DNA of 64,000 bases from Microvelia longipes (Eukaryota; Arthropoda; Insecta; Hemiptera; Veliidae). Positions 35,053 through 46,982 of the stretch are shown piece by piece. The translations under genes and the position numbers were made by a program. Below the pieces are notes generated by a model that saw nothing but the letters and a program-made list of their open reading frames with translations, was not told the DNA's origin and did no database searches. Within the stretch, counting starts at the first letter, position 1, and each line of letters begins with the position of its first letter. The stretch covers positions 39,793,089-39,857,088 of the forward strand of contig JACMZG010001908.1 in NCBI GenBank assembly GCA_018340805.1, in the 5' to 3' direction.

Positions 35053-36107
35053 GGTAGACAATGGCGCGGACTGGTACATAGCCTTCTTTCCGCTACACTA
35101 CCCTACCCTACCCTATACTAAAGTGTTAGTGACCCCGAGCTATGTTCTACTCTACACGCGTTATTACTTTAAGGATTTACTTTCTCGTGTCTAATAATGA
35201 GAAAGTCTTGATGAAGAAATAATTTACTTTCTCCTGTCTGTTAATGAGAATGTCTTGATATAGTCATGGTAATAAGTCTGTATTGTTGTAAATCTTGTAG
35301 TTAGTTTCAACATTTCTTTAAATGTCAATTTTTTAAGTAAATTTATATTATTTTCAGTTTTTGTCATTTATTATTTATTGTTAGTATAAGTATTAAGTCT
35401 AATAAGTCTGTATTTTTAAGTTAGTTTAAATTTCTAGTCTAAATATATTGATTTTGAGTTGTAATTAGTCAATTTTCATGTTCCAACGTTGTCTAAATGT
35501 CTTTAACTTTGGCTGTAGTCAATTTCTTATTAATGCTACTTTATATGTTTACTAGTGAATTTTCTCTAGGAAAATCGTGAATGTGTAAATAAAGTTAAAA
35601 TGAGGTCATTTTAAGTGCTACTCTTCTAAAGGATAATAGTATCTGCGCCTATTATTTTGCAAAATAGCCTAAACCCTCAACACATTGACGCATTAAAATT
35701 AATCATTTGCGACATCGTAAATGATTAATTTATAATAAAGGTCAGACGGGTCATTTTAAACGCTACTTTTTATATGTTTACTAGCGGATTTTCTCTAAGA
35801 AAATCGTAAATGAGTAAATAAAGGTTAAATGAGATTGTTTTAAAGGTTACTCTTCTAAAGGAAAATAGTTTCTGCGCCTATTATTTTGCAAAGTAGCCTA
35901 AACCCTCAACACTTACACATTTGTGACATCCGACCACTTGGTATACTTTGCTTGTAATTATTTTAGGAAAATAGTTTTAATCAGGTTGTGAAAGTTGACA
36001 AATGTCGCATTACGTTTAACTTTTTGTGACAAATTGTATGTTTTAAGGTAAAAAGAAATCGAAATTTATTTTATAAAATATTTATTGAAAAATATAATAA
36101 ATATTAA

Positions 36108-36464
36108 TTATAATTTAACTTTTTTTAAAATGCAGGCTGACACTTTTACGCTATCACCGTACTTGAAGTCGAAGAAGTCTGCTTCGGCGGTAAAATCTTT
36201 TCTTTTTAGTATCGGAAACATGATAGTAAAGTCTCTCGTCGGTACTTCCACTGTAACTCTAATCAAATCCTCCTTACCTGCGCTTCGTATAGCATTGTAA
36301 ACTAAATTAGATACTGCGGATTCAATCCATATGTACGGAGTTTCCTTTGGAAATTTCAATCTAGCCGTAACATAAACTCTTGTTATGCAGAGTTTTGTAT
36401 TAACGATTTTACGTTCTGATAATACTTTAAAATATTTGTTCATCTTTCCTTGGAAAAGTCCCAT
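36108..36464 (-). CDS. Unrecognised 118-aa protein, core of the 4.7-kb element
   Basis: An ATG-started frame (MGLFQGKMNKYF...) of 118 codons, ending at the inner edge of the left inverted repeat (...ACILKKVKL). It is visibly less A+T-rich than its surroundings. Its residue mix is protein-like: charged and aromatic residues are spread evenly, and a 'YIWIESAVSNLVYNAI' stretch could be helical. There is no signal peptide, membrane segment or catalytic motif that I recognise. It lies 148 bp downstream of the other minus-strand frame, in the same orientation, so the two could share a transcript. It might be an accessory or cargo gene of the element or a fragment of a longer, frame-broken gene. The short overlapping + frame is a shadow. 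Confidence 0.5.
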   Translation of the reverse strand: MGLFQGKMNKYFKVLSERKIVNTKLCITRVYVTARLKFPKETPYIWIESAVSNLVYNAIRSAGKEDLIRVTVEVPTRDFTIMFPILKRKDFTAEADFFDFKYGDSVKVSACILKKVKL

Positions 36465-36612
36465 AACTAGTTGTCTGTATGACGGTTGACAATCAACTAA
36501 AATGTAATTTATATTGCTAAATTTATAAACATATTTCTACATCGTATTCGTTAAATTAATTGGTTCAAACCGTTAAAAGAATTTTAAAACCAACAAATTT
36601 AACGAATGTGCT

Positions 36613-36909
36613 TTAACCATTTATTACATCTTCTGGATAAAGTTCCTCTAATAAGCGGTTCAGTTCTCTTGCTTTTTGTTCTAAATAATAACAAAAACAA
36701 AAGTTTACACCTGACAGAGCGTTTTCGTTAGCCCAGCTACAGTTAGGGTAATGCCATCCGAAACGGTTCTTGTAGCGTCGGGTACAGCCTATTTGAGTAT
36801 ATTTTTCTATTTCACTTACAAGTTCTTGAACTTTAAATAGTTTAGCTACCCTTCCACTATAGGAATCCACAGTAAAATCGGGTAAGATCAAAATGTTTGA
36901 GGTAATCCA
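36613..36909 (-). CDS. Unrecognised frame of about 92-99 codons, no ATG
   Basis: Open on the - strand from just after a stop at 36910-36912 to the stop ending at 36613. There is no in-frame ATG near its start, so the beginning may lie in another exon or be lost through a frameshift. The product includes EIEKYTQIGCTRRYKNRFGW, HYPNCSWANENALSG and a Cys/aromatic CFCYYLE run, ending in a Leu/Glu-rich LNRLLEELYPEDV helix-like tail. Four to five cysteines and several W/Y/H residues could suit a metal-binding or disulfide-rich fold, but no family is recognised. It lies upstream of, and in line with, the 118-aa frame. Lower A+T than its flanks supports real coding history. Confidence 0.42.
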   Translation of the reverse strand, partial: WITSNILILPDFTVDSYSGRVAKLFKVQELVSEIEKYTQIGCTRRYKNRFGWHYPNCSWANENALSGVNFCFCYYLEQKARELNRLLEELYPEDVING

Positions 36910-37567
36910 TTAGAAAGCTAGGTAGTGACTAAAATTTCTAAAATATTATTTATGTATATGAAGTATTTAAAGTGACGGGTGGGATAAACTGTTACATTAA
37001 TATAAATATTTATTTAACCGTATGTGAGGTATTTAAATGTGTAGTAATTGATAAGGGTATAGTACGCTAGGATGGTGCAACGCGTCGTCTAGGCAGGAAT
37101 CTGCCGAGTGTGTGTTTTTCATTCATATGTTACACACGCTTTAACTGATTATCCGCATTCCAAGGAAGGCCGTATGGGATAAAGTAGCAGTGTTAGCTAA
37201 ATGTGGTTCTAAAGAACCCTGGTTCGATCCTCGTCTGAGACGGTGTAAACAAATAGGACTATTTTTTAAATTTTGAAAATCGAAGCATACATCAAAAACC
37301 TTGCTAATGTAGTTTTCATACAATATTATTTTATTTTAAATTGTTGTAATAAATTGAATTTAGTTTCTTTTTATTAAATATGGTATGAAATTCTATCGTA
37401 AAAAGAGTATCCAATATCCGGCCTGGCTATGAGAAATGCAGTCATCAGCACTTTTCATGTTAGGTCGTGTAAATTATAACCCCTTTCCCTATCGCCAATT
37501 CTCACGAAAAGCATCCCCTCTTCATTGTATTCCCTAATTAATTCAGACGGTATCTAGCTTTGGATCA
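36910..37567. other. Core segment with a second B-box-like motif
   Basis: GGTTCGATCC at about 37211-37220 (+) is a good RNA polymerase III B box, preceded by GTGGTTCTAAAGAACCC. No complete tRNA fold was found. A 60-codon minus frame (37141-37323) is not supported. Confidence 0.35.
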
Positions 37568-37935
37568 GTTTTGATTAAATTTTCAATTTTATTTAACGTT
37601 CTGCTTACCAGTTTTTGGATACCCTATTCCAGGTAAGAAATAATAATTATATTTAAAATAATTAGGTAATTTATTTTATTATATTTATAAACGTTTATTT
37701 ATTAGCGCATTTTAACGATTTTTAAATAATAACCATTAATAATAATATTGAAAATATTACACATTATTATTTAAATACTATTTTAAAAATCGTTAAAATG
37801 CGCTAATAAATAAACGTTATAATATAATAATAAATACCTAATTATTTTAAATATAATTATTATTTCTTACGGAATAGGGTATCCAAAAACTGGTAAAGCA
37901 GAACGTTTAAAAAAATTGAAAATTTAATCAAAACT
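37568..37935. mobile_element. 368-bp near-perfect palindrome nested at the inner edge of the right arm
   Basis: The arm starting AGTTTTGATTAAATTTTC and running through CCAGTTTTTGGATACCCTAT to an A+T-rich centre near 37750 is mirrored almost base for base. It ends immediately before the right terminal inverted repeat. It could be a miniature fold-back transposon that landed in the core, or an inverted duplication formed with the element. Confidence 0.8.
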
Positions 37936-37937
37936 TT

Positions 37938-39325
37938 TAAAAAAAGTTAAATTATAATATCTTATTATATTTTCAATAAATATTTTTAAAATAAATTTCG
38001 ATTTCTTTTTACCTTAAAACATACAATTTGTCACAAAAAACGTAATGCGACATTTGTCAACTTCACAAACTGATTAAAACTATTTCTAATTACAAGCAGT
38101 ATACCAAGTGGTCGGATGTCACAAATGTGTAGGGTTTAGGCTACTTTGCAAAGGCGCAGAAACTATTTTCCTTTAGAAGTAACCTTTAAAACAATCTCAT
38201 TTAACCTTTATTTACTCATTTACGATTTTCTTAGAGAAAATCGCTAGTAAACATATAAAAAGTAGCGTTTAAAATGACCCGTTGACCTTTATTATAATTA
38301 ATCATTTACGATGTCGCAAATGATTAATTTTAAATGTCAATGTGCTGAGGGTTTAGGCTATTTTGCAAATAATAGGCGCAGATACTATTATCCTTTAGAA
38401 GAGTAGCACTTAAATGACCTCATTTAACTTTATTTACATTCACACGATTTTCCTAAGAAAATTCACTAGTAAACATATAAAAGTAGCATTAATAAGAAAT
38501 TGACTACAGCCAAAGTTAAAGACATTTAGACAACGTTGGAACATGAAAATTGACTAATTACAACTCAAAATCAATATATTAGACTAGAAATTTAACTTTA
38601 AAAATACAGACTTATTAGACTTAATACTTATACTAACAATAAATAATAATGACAAAAACTTAAATAAATTTACTTAAAAAATTGACATTTAAAGAAATGT
38701 TGAAACTAACTACAAGATTTACAACAATATACTTATTACCATGACTATATCAGACATTCTCATTAACAGACAGGAGAAAGTAAATTATTTCTTCATCAAG
38801 ACTTTCTCATTATTAGACACGAGAAAGTAAATCCTTAAAGTAATAACGCGTGTAGAGTAGAACATAGCTCGGGGTCACTACACTTTAGTATAGGTAGGGT
38901 AGGGTAGTGTAGCGGAAAGAAGGCTATGTACCAGTCCGCGCCATTGTCTACCAATTCACTCAGTTGGTCTAGTGTTAGAGCATCTGAATTCTGCGGGGTC
39001 TCGGGTTCGAAACAAAAGGCTCACACTTTTTGTTGATTCTTACCCATAATAATTGTTAAATTCAACATGTAAAAGTAACTGGGTGACCGTGTAAGATGTA
39101 ACACAAACAGTGTAAACAAACAAAGGTGAGAGAGCAAGGTGACGTCAGAGGATAGTGCATAGCATGGAACCCGCAATACACATAGAAGAGGGGGGGGGGC
39201 AGATGTAACAAAACATGAGAGTGCAAGGTGACGTCAGAGGTAAGTGACCGGGTGGCACGTGGCAGGCGCCAGGGCTCAGGAATTTTGCTGACGCCATGTC
39301 TACCGCAAGCGACCCCCTTACTACT
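37938..39325 (-). repeat. Right terminal inverted repeat
   Basis: Inverse of the left arm but about 80 bp shorter through scattered small deletions. One of the three TGACGTCA sites is missing (present at 39140 and 39229). The two arms differ mainly at homopolymers and short gaps, so either they are young or sequence errors account for much of the difference. Confidence 0.92.
38957..39020 (+). other. tRNA-like block in the right arm (gapped)
   Basis: Mirror of the left-arm block: CACTCAGTTGGTCTAGTG, AGAGCATCTGAATTCTGC and CTCGGGTTCGAA. It lacks one G in the A-box region, three bases after CTGCG and TCC in the B box. Confidence 0.5.
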
Positions 39326-39441
<116 letters not shown>

Positions 39442-39851
39442 ACCTTTCAAGGTGGATTTAGTAAATTGTAAGAGTAACTTGTAGCGGAGTAATATCGGTC
39501 GTGTTAGATTGTCTTCTTTTAAAAACTTTTTATACCGTTTGTATTTTGTATTTTGACTAAATAATTTAGATCGGGTTTGGCTAAAAGTATGACCAGTTGT
39601 AGTTGAATAATTATTAATCATTTATCTGCGTAAGTGGTATTTAAAAAAGTGCGGTATTCCTTTGCTTGATATAGGCCTTGTTTCTTATTGTCACTTAGTT
39701 TCATTTTCATATATAATATTCAAAAGAATAATATATATACACTTATTTAGGAATTTAGACCCTTGTTTTGGAAGTCATTCCAAATTACGGTTCTTAACCG
39801 TATGAGATCCCTATAGTTTTTATAAACAAGGCTTTAAGTACCGGTTAGAGC

Positions 39852-39908
39852 AAATTTTTGAAGAATGTTCAACGGATAAATATCCATTGCACATTCTTCA
39901 AAAATTTT
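39852..39908. repeat. Hairpin
   Basis: AAATTTTTGAAGAATGT is matched by ACATTCTTCAAAAATTT; inside the loop a small GGATA/TATCC stem forms a second level. Confidence 0.85.
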
Positions 39909-40616
39909 GGAGTAAAGTAATTTAGAATAAGAAAATGAGACAACGTGACTTTAAGAAACGAGTGCCAACATAAATTTACACCAGGAATATCATTGCTTTT
40001 GAAAATGTATGTTGGCATTAAGAATATTTAACGTCGTGTATTACAAGCAAGTTATCAATGGTCTGAGATCTTTTAATGAAATGCACATACAACGTCGGCA
40101 TTTGCACTTGATCTCAATTTTTTCTGGACTAAGAAGTCATATTTGTATCGCATTTTGTATGCGAATTAACGCTTACTTAAAAGTAGAGTGAATGATAATA
40201 TAGTTTTCCATTACAAGATCTGCTTTGATTTGTTATAGGTTTATAGGCAAGGCTTTTTACAAAACTATGTTCATTCTTTTATAATCAGCTCTGCAATAAT
40301 TTGTGCATTCTTACGCTCTGTTTATAATAAATTTAAAATGATGAAGTGCATTTCCTCTGAAAAGACAAGGAAAATTGAGACTAAAGTATAGATTAGGAAG
40401 TTCATTGAAAAATGAATTTTGAGCAAGGTATCTCTATAGAATTCCAAAGATTTATTCGTCGACTTGCGCTCTCTGCGCCAGAATTATTTGTTTAATGTAT
40501 ACAGATTATATTTTACACTATCCGATTATTTATCAGGAATTTTTTCTGATAAATATTTTTTTTTCCTAATACGGTTACTTCGGGAGCTTCTATACTATAC
40601 TATATGTAAACGTACG
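39909..40616. other. No recognised feature
   Basis: A+T-rich. A 60-codon frame at 40009-40191 has no motif. GCGCCAGAATTATT near 40475 resembles a MITE-C terminus but stands alone. Confidence 0.4.
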
Positions 40617-40639
40617 TAAACACACACACACACACACAC

Positions 40640-40702
<63 letters not shown>
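40617..40702. repeat. Compound (CA)n-(TA)n microsatellite
   Basis: About 11 CA dinucleotides followed by a long TA tract, as at 6.5 kb. Confidence 0.97.
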
Positions 40703-40706
<4 letters not shown>

Positions 40707-41089
40707 TATTATTTATTTTTTTTTATATACATTTTCAAAACATCCTGTGCTCTCAAAGTATATGTTGTATACATTTCTATTCATACATATGCTTGTTTTA
40801 CTCATTATTTTGTATGCCTTTTTAATTATCACACCTTTTTATTATTTTGAAGAAAAGAAGAACCAAAATATTATATAGTTGCTAATTACACTTGGTAATG
40901 ATAACTAGGAGCAGAATTTCAACGTATTAGAAACTCTCTTTTTAAGAATTTGTCGTATTTGATTATTATTGTGTTATAAACTGATAGTTGTGTCCAACTA
41001 TCTATAATTGTGTTTATACTTTCTTACTTGCTAATTGTTGTAAGGTGAAGATTTATTTAGTAACTTTACTGAGGAAATCGTCTTAGAAA

Positions 41090-41184
41090 GCAACCTTGAA
41101 GAGATTTATTTTCTAAGTCGATTGAAACCACTGCGCAATTAAGTGGTTTCAATCGACTTAGAAAATAAATCTCTTCAAGGTTGC
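41090..41184. repeat. Perfect hairpin, 43-bp arms, 9-base loop
   Basis: The left arm (41090-41132, starting GCAACCTTGAAGAG) and right arm (41142-41184, ending CTCTTCAAGGTTGC) are complementary at every position. Confidence 0.97.
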
Positions 41185-41374
41185 TTACTGTTATTCTTAT
41201 TTAGTTTTGCTTTTTGTATGTGTTTATATTTTTTTGTGTAATACGACGCCTTAATTATCTCTAGTAGCTCGTTCACGTGGGTAAGTCACGTGACATCTGT
41301 TATAGATTATTTATTAACTAAGCTATAATATCATCGTATCAAACGTATATTATAGTATCATACCACATATCTAT

Positions 41375-41377
41375 ATA

Positions 41378-41410
<33 letters not shown>

Positions 41411-41411
41411 A

Positions 41412-41450
<39 letters not shown>

Positions 41451-41454
41451 GTGG

Positions 41455-41492
<38 letters not shown>

Positions 41493-41501
41493 TGTGTGGT
41501 A
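41375..41501. repeat. Compound (TA)n-(GT)n microsatellite
   Basis: TA tract with two phase breaks passing directly into GT repeats. Confidence 0.97.
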
Positions 41502-42084
41502 TTCTTGATTTGATGAGTAAGTCCCCCTTCCAAAAATACCCCACCTCTATCGCTCTATGGCCCCAACCACATAAGCACATTTTTGTGCTGAATGAATGAA
41601 AATTCTTGGTTCTGTACCAGCTCTTTATAATCTTAAATGGATGCAATATTCGGGAAAGCAGATACCATCAAATTATTAAAAATAACAACTATTTAAAAAA
41701 GACTATAACAGTTCGTAAGGTTGGTGTGAATCAGACAATAGAATACTCGTATATAGAACTAATTATCGTATTCCTGGTATCATTATGAGTTATCTAGGTT
41801 CACGATTATTACCTCCACCACATCATGTTACAGTAGCTCTAATTCTTAGTTTCATCCGTGTTTATCTTTTGCACGATATCGATTATAAAGATACAGTTGA
41901 TGGAATCTTAGAGAGGAAACAGATAATTATAATATAACAGATAATACCCAATATACAGTGCATCTATAAAGGTGTTATACTGAGATATTTAATGTTGTAT
42001 TTGCGAATTTCTACATGCGATTATATATCGAAATGAAATGCATTGTTATGTATTCCTAAATTGTTATAAAACGCTTAAACTTAG

Positions 42085-42085
<1 letters not shown>
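41502..42085. other. No recognised feature
   Basis: No supported gene; short frames only. Confidence 0.4.
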
Positions 42086-42130
<45 letters not shown>

Positions 42131-42156
42131 ATTATATATATATTATATATATATTA
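42086..42156. repeat. (TA)n microsatellite
   Basis: TA tract broken into four phases. Confidence 0.96.
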
Positions 42157-42504
42157 ACATTTAAAACAGACATTTGTTTGTTGGGAGTTAGATTAATGTT
42201 ATTTTTTTATAATTATTTATTTTGACATCATAAATATTGTAATAAAATTCCTCCCTGCTTTGACTAAATTAACTTCGATATTTTGTTCATTTACTTAATC
42301 TATTCTGATTAATCTGTTGTGACCTTACCTTTTTGAAGTTTAATTTTGGTCAATGGAACATAGAAAATACTATTTTGGTTTATATATTTCATTAATTTAG
42401 ATTATAGAATTTAATTTAGATTTGAATTAGGCAATATTCCTTAAGTAAGAAATTAACTTACTACCTGTTTTCTCAGTTTTGTGTTTTAGATATTAAACTG
42501 CGTA

Positions 42505-42615
42505 GGCTTCCGCGGTTATGGTCATGAAGATTTAGGTTTTCCCGTGGGGACCGCGTCAATGTAGATGAAAAATCCGACGTTTCGCTTCCACTGTGGGAGG
42601 CATCTTTAGGGATGT
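42505..42615 (-). mobile_element. Possible retroelement 3'-UTR fragment
   Basis: On the - strand it reads GATGCCTCCCACAGTGGAAG, GCGAAACGTCGG, then 'gacgcggtccccacgggaaaacct'. A 'GAAGC..CC.CAGTGG..GCGAAACGTCGG' phrase is familiar from the ends of Penelope-like and related retroelements in animal genomes. No reverse transcriptase frame adjoins it, so only a fragment is claimed. Confidence 0.4.
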
Positions 42616-43814
42616 AGGACATTATGGATAGAAACACAATGCTCTACAAAACTGAACTGATATTAAATTAAAACTTTTAGATATTAAATTAAGATACTTA
42701 TATATAAGGGAATATTTTGATGATTGTCTTTTCAACAATTTAAAAAATAAATCAAAATACTTAATTTTTCGACTATTTCATATCCATGTATACTCTTATT
42801 TTATTTTGTAATTTCTTATTAGAACAAAGACAGTAACTGGTCAGCAATTAAGAGCACGGTACGTTGTTACTGAACATTAACACGTGTTATCTAATTATAA
42901 CGCCTAATTAGGGTATTAAGGGTGTTATTAAAACCTTCTTAGGGTGTTAATACATTATTATTATTCGATTATCTTATACAGAATCTATAAATGATTAGTA
43001 GATTTGCTTATACAGAGATCATTTATTACTTCGAGACCATTAGTTTCTTCTTCTGAGTTATAGTAAATAGTATTTGTTTAGACCATGATATTGTTACGCT
43101 GACCATTTAGTGTTTTTTTTTATATTTTAGGCACTCTCTGATTTTGATCTTAATTGATTTCTGCTTTGCTGTCAATCTCACCTGTATTATCTTCACTTAA
43201 TTATAATCTTTATTTTTCTTCTCACTCCTTTCATTAAACTTTTGATAATAATAATTTAGATTCGATATTATCTCTAATTTATGTGCCGACTATTCAATGT
43301 GAAAGTATTTAATTGGTGTCTCCCATTAGGCATTGTAAGTAAGATTTTGTCAATGGTATTGTTTAGACGGTTATCATCTTTTTTCGCATTTCTGATTTAA
43401 TTTCAAGGTTTATTATCTTTTTGTTCAAATAAGCGCTTGAACATTTACTTGTTTTCTAGATTTATCTGTACCTAATACTTTATTAAACATGTAATTGAGG
43501 ATTCATGCCTTTATAAGGTTGGTCAAGAAAGTTGAATTGACAATCATTTGTTTAGGTAGCCTTAGTAACACCCAACTCAAATTACAGTGAACTCTGTGAT
43601 TCTCTGGTGAGCCACTTAACTGTTTCTTCAGAGGTTATATTGTGTCTATAGGGTCATACATCAGGGGCCACGTACAAAGCCTAGATTTTAACCCCTAACT
43701 TTACCAATTTGTTGAAGATTTCGCTGACTCAGCAAACCGGGTTAATGACGTTAAAACAACCTGGTGTCAACAGGTTTTGTGTGTCTTCAAGGATAACTAT
43801 TGTACCAAGCAGAC
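42616..43814. other. No recognised feature
   Basis: A+T-rich DNA with a small repeated GGGTATTAAGGGTGTTA motif near 42910-42950. No gene is supported. Confidence 0.45.
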
Positions 43815-43816
43815 AA

Positions 43817-43880
<64 letters not shown>
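43815..43880. repeat. (TA)n microsatellite
   Basis: Long TA tract with phase breaks at its edges. Confidence 0.96.
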
Positions 43881-43883
<3 letters not shown>

Positions 43884-43949
43884 GTTTTTTAGATCCTAGT
43901 ATATTTGATTAAAATATTTATCTAGTTTAAGTCTTGATAAATCAAGTTA

Positions 43950-44235
43950 AAATTTGGCATGGGTGTACCTCTTTATGTAATCAATGATTATTCTAAATTT
44001 AATTTTAATGCGGCTGGTATGTCTACGGTTTTTCGGTAACCGTTAGGAATAAAACGGATGTTATTACTTTTGGGGACGAGCAAAGCGTGTGGAGGACTTG
44101 CCGCAATATAAATTAATTGGGTATTTTCAAATTCAGAAAAAGAGAAAAAGCGAGTCAAAAATTTTGAGTATGAGCGTAGCGAATCTTATATGTTGTAGAA
44201 CAATTCCGAGCTACCTCGTACCCGTTTTTTTTAAA
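43950..44235 (+). mobile_element. 5S-box composite repeat, copy G (3' part, diverged)
   Basis: Recognisable from 'aagttaaaatttggcatgggtgtacctctttatgtaat', a strongly diverged 5S region (about 44013-44050), GGGGACGAGCAAAGCGTG and GAGTATGAGCGTAGCGAATC, and the terminal TCCGAGCTACCTCGTACCCG. Confidence 0.6.
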
Positions 44236-44559
44236 GAGTAGCATTGTTTTAATAATTATTGTATATAAATAGATGTAATATGATATACATGTATTACAAA
44301 TCCATTTGTACAGGCTATGCACTTATATTACATAACGGCGTCTAGATTATTGTTACAAGTTAACAAGGTTGAGATTTTACACGTTACGACTTCATATCGC
44401 GTGTCAAGCTTTATCTCTTCATTTAGACGTTCTAATAATAGTTATGAATATAACGTTTCTGTAATATCAAGTTGTGAAGTAATTGTTGAAATTTATAAAT
44501 GTAAAAATACCAAAAAGTTTTAATAATGCATTATTGTTGATGCGTTCTTAGGACAGTTT

Positions 44560-45810
44560 ATAGAGATGTATGATATTATAGAAGTATCTGTTATTGTTCA
44601 AATCTCAATGACAACAGTATTGTATATAATAATATTAAAAAGATTATTGTGGTTTAATTTTGAAACATCGAAACACAAACCTTGACACCTTCGATTAATA
44701 ACACTTCTGTTATTATCCCGATATGGTAAGATTGCCGACTTTTCTCTTCTTCTACCTTTGACTGACAACTAGCGCTGGTCCCCCCAAATCATTGAATATA
44801 TTTAGCAAAATGAAAAAGAATTTAAAGTAAATTAACAAAAGGAAAGATTAAAAAATGTTTCTACTAACGTTCACAAATGTCATAACCTTGTGAATAATAC
44901 TATACATAGAAGGAGCACTACTGATAACACGAAAGGCGGTTCATTGGTGGTCTTAAGTAATGGTACCACCCTAACAATATACAATTTTCTTATAAAAAAG
45001 TTGGCAATACTCCCGGTTGCTGAATTATTATATTCTATTATTAATTAATGATTGATTATTCATAAAATACGAATATAAATATCGGTGCATTACAATATTT
45101 TAAATTATAGTTTAACGTTTTTAATTAAAATTATATTAAAAGTACTCCTCGTTAACTAAATGTAGATTCTTGTATTCCGCTACCCTTTTGCCATCATCTA
45201 AGACCGGTTTTATTAAATACTCAGCAGGTGTTTTAAGTTATTACATTTGTTTTTTACGGTCTTCCTTCATTAATGTATATTTATGACACATATTTAAAAT
45301 AATGTTTTGTTGTTAGGGTGGTACTCCTACTTAAGACCACCAGTCAACCGGCTTTCGTGTTATCAGTAAAATTACAATGTGTTTACGGTCATATGCTCCT
45401 TCTATATTAGTATTATTCTAAGGTCATAACAAATACATATCTAAGAATAAATTAAACATTTTGTACTCGATTTTTTCGGTTACATCGGAAATACTCGAAT
45501 CTAACCGAATATAACCGACAAGCTTTCTATTTTCTCCGATACCTTGGGGGACCGGCGCGACTATAAAACAACCAAATTGCTGAAGCTAAACCTGCTAGAT
45601 TAATAATGCATTAATTATTATGAAATGTTTATATCACATGACACAACATAAGCAATATTCGCAAATCCGGCAATTAATTTATAATAATCATAACACACTT
45701 TCGGAGGACGGTACAATAAGGTTACGAAGAGCCCTGAAAATATATTTTAAACCTTCCAATATTATTAAGATAGGGTATGCTCTGTCCACTCAAGTTATAT
45801 ACTTCTATTA
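44560..45810. mobile_element. Nested fold-back elements
   Basis: Three concentric inverted pairs were seen. The outer ends resemble MITE-B: 'ttttgaaacatcgaaac' near 44660 and 'ctttcggaggacggtacaataaggttacgaagagccctgaaaa' near 45698-45742. Inside them, AGCGCTGGTCCCCCCAA (44773) pairs with TTGGGGGACCGGCGCG (45545). Inside that, 'tagaaggagcactactgataacacgaaag' to GGTACCACCCTAACAA (about 44905-44980) pairs with its complement at about 45315-45410. This reads as an element inserted in an element inserted in a MITE-B copy. No transposase frame was seen. Confidence 0.65.
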
Positions 45811-46980
45811 ATAATGCGCATTGCAAATGTTGTTAATTATTTAAAGGTATAAAATAAAGAAAGAATACACAAAATGTAAAATTCGTATTTGAGCCCCCAA
45901 GTTTTTATGCTTTCTTGACTCACGCGTAATTGTCAGAAATTAATGGCAGAATTTAGCTAAGACACGAAATAATCACGTCAAATACTTAATTAGCGTAAAA
46001 TTTTAATTGAAAATTCGTTTTAAAGGTTTTCTTTAGGGAAATTTATTGTTCTGCTCTTTATTGATATATTAGCTCGATATTTCGGCCCAAGGCAGTTCTA
46101 ATGACACATTTAAGCTTTTAGGAAGCAATACCTTATTGCTGATGAATAACTTGCTGTGAAAATTATAATGCTGCTCTGCCCCATTATTTCGATATCCTAC
46201 GTGTAAACAGCGAAATCAGAAAAAGCTAAATCATACTCTATTCTTTTATCGTGATCAGGACGTCTCATTGGTTCGTTGCAGGCAAAGATCTTCCTGTAAA
46301 CTGCTTTATGGAACGAAAAAGCAATATTAGTAATAACTTAAAATGTGTATTATATGATGGTCAGAATTTCTTAAGTCTCTCAACGGACTGTCTATCATTT
46401 AGTTCTAAGTCTCATACATTAATTTATCAATACAATCCTTCTCACTTTAAGATAACGTTTTCCTATTATTTTTACTACGTTGCAGTCAAGTAAAAGTAAT
46501 AGACCTAAACAAGTTATAGTATGGAGTTCTATTTGTGTGTCTTATTGATCTAATATATCCCTTCGGCTTCATCAAACGATTGATATTATTGTAAAATAAT
46601 AAAGAAGCTGATCATTTTCATTCGCCCTAATGACTTTTTTCTTTTATAAGAGATGTTGTGTTATAGGGTTTTAGCTCCTCTTGGTAATGTAGTTAGTTGT
46701 AGTTTAGTTAATTACCTGCCACAGCTTACGCCTCTAGAAGCTATTTCCATGACCTATGAAATTGTTGTTAAACCTATATTGCTGAAACATAGATACATTT
46801 AAAGAATTGTTCAACAGAAAACTACGATTATGAGGTTGTTCCGAGGATCTTGAATGAAGTCAATGACGTTCTAATTTGATTTGATTTATAACAAAATGAC
46901 CCAGTTGGGGAGAAAAATAGAAAAGAACCTTTAACAAAACATATCCTAAAAACAAATTGCACATGCTTAGTTCTACATGC
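45811..46980. other. No recognised feature
   Basis: A+T-rich. An 80-codon + frame at 46251-46493 has no recognisable motif or splice context. Confidence 0.4.
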
Positions 46981-46982
46981 TG

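Noticed and set aside
35100..35118. CCCTA repeats as telomeric sequence
   Set aside because: Only about three imperfect units inside the inverted arm (mirrored in the other arm); too short and internal to the element.
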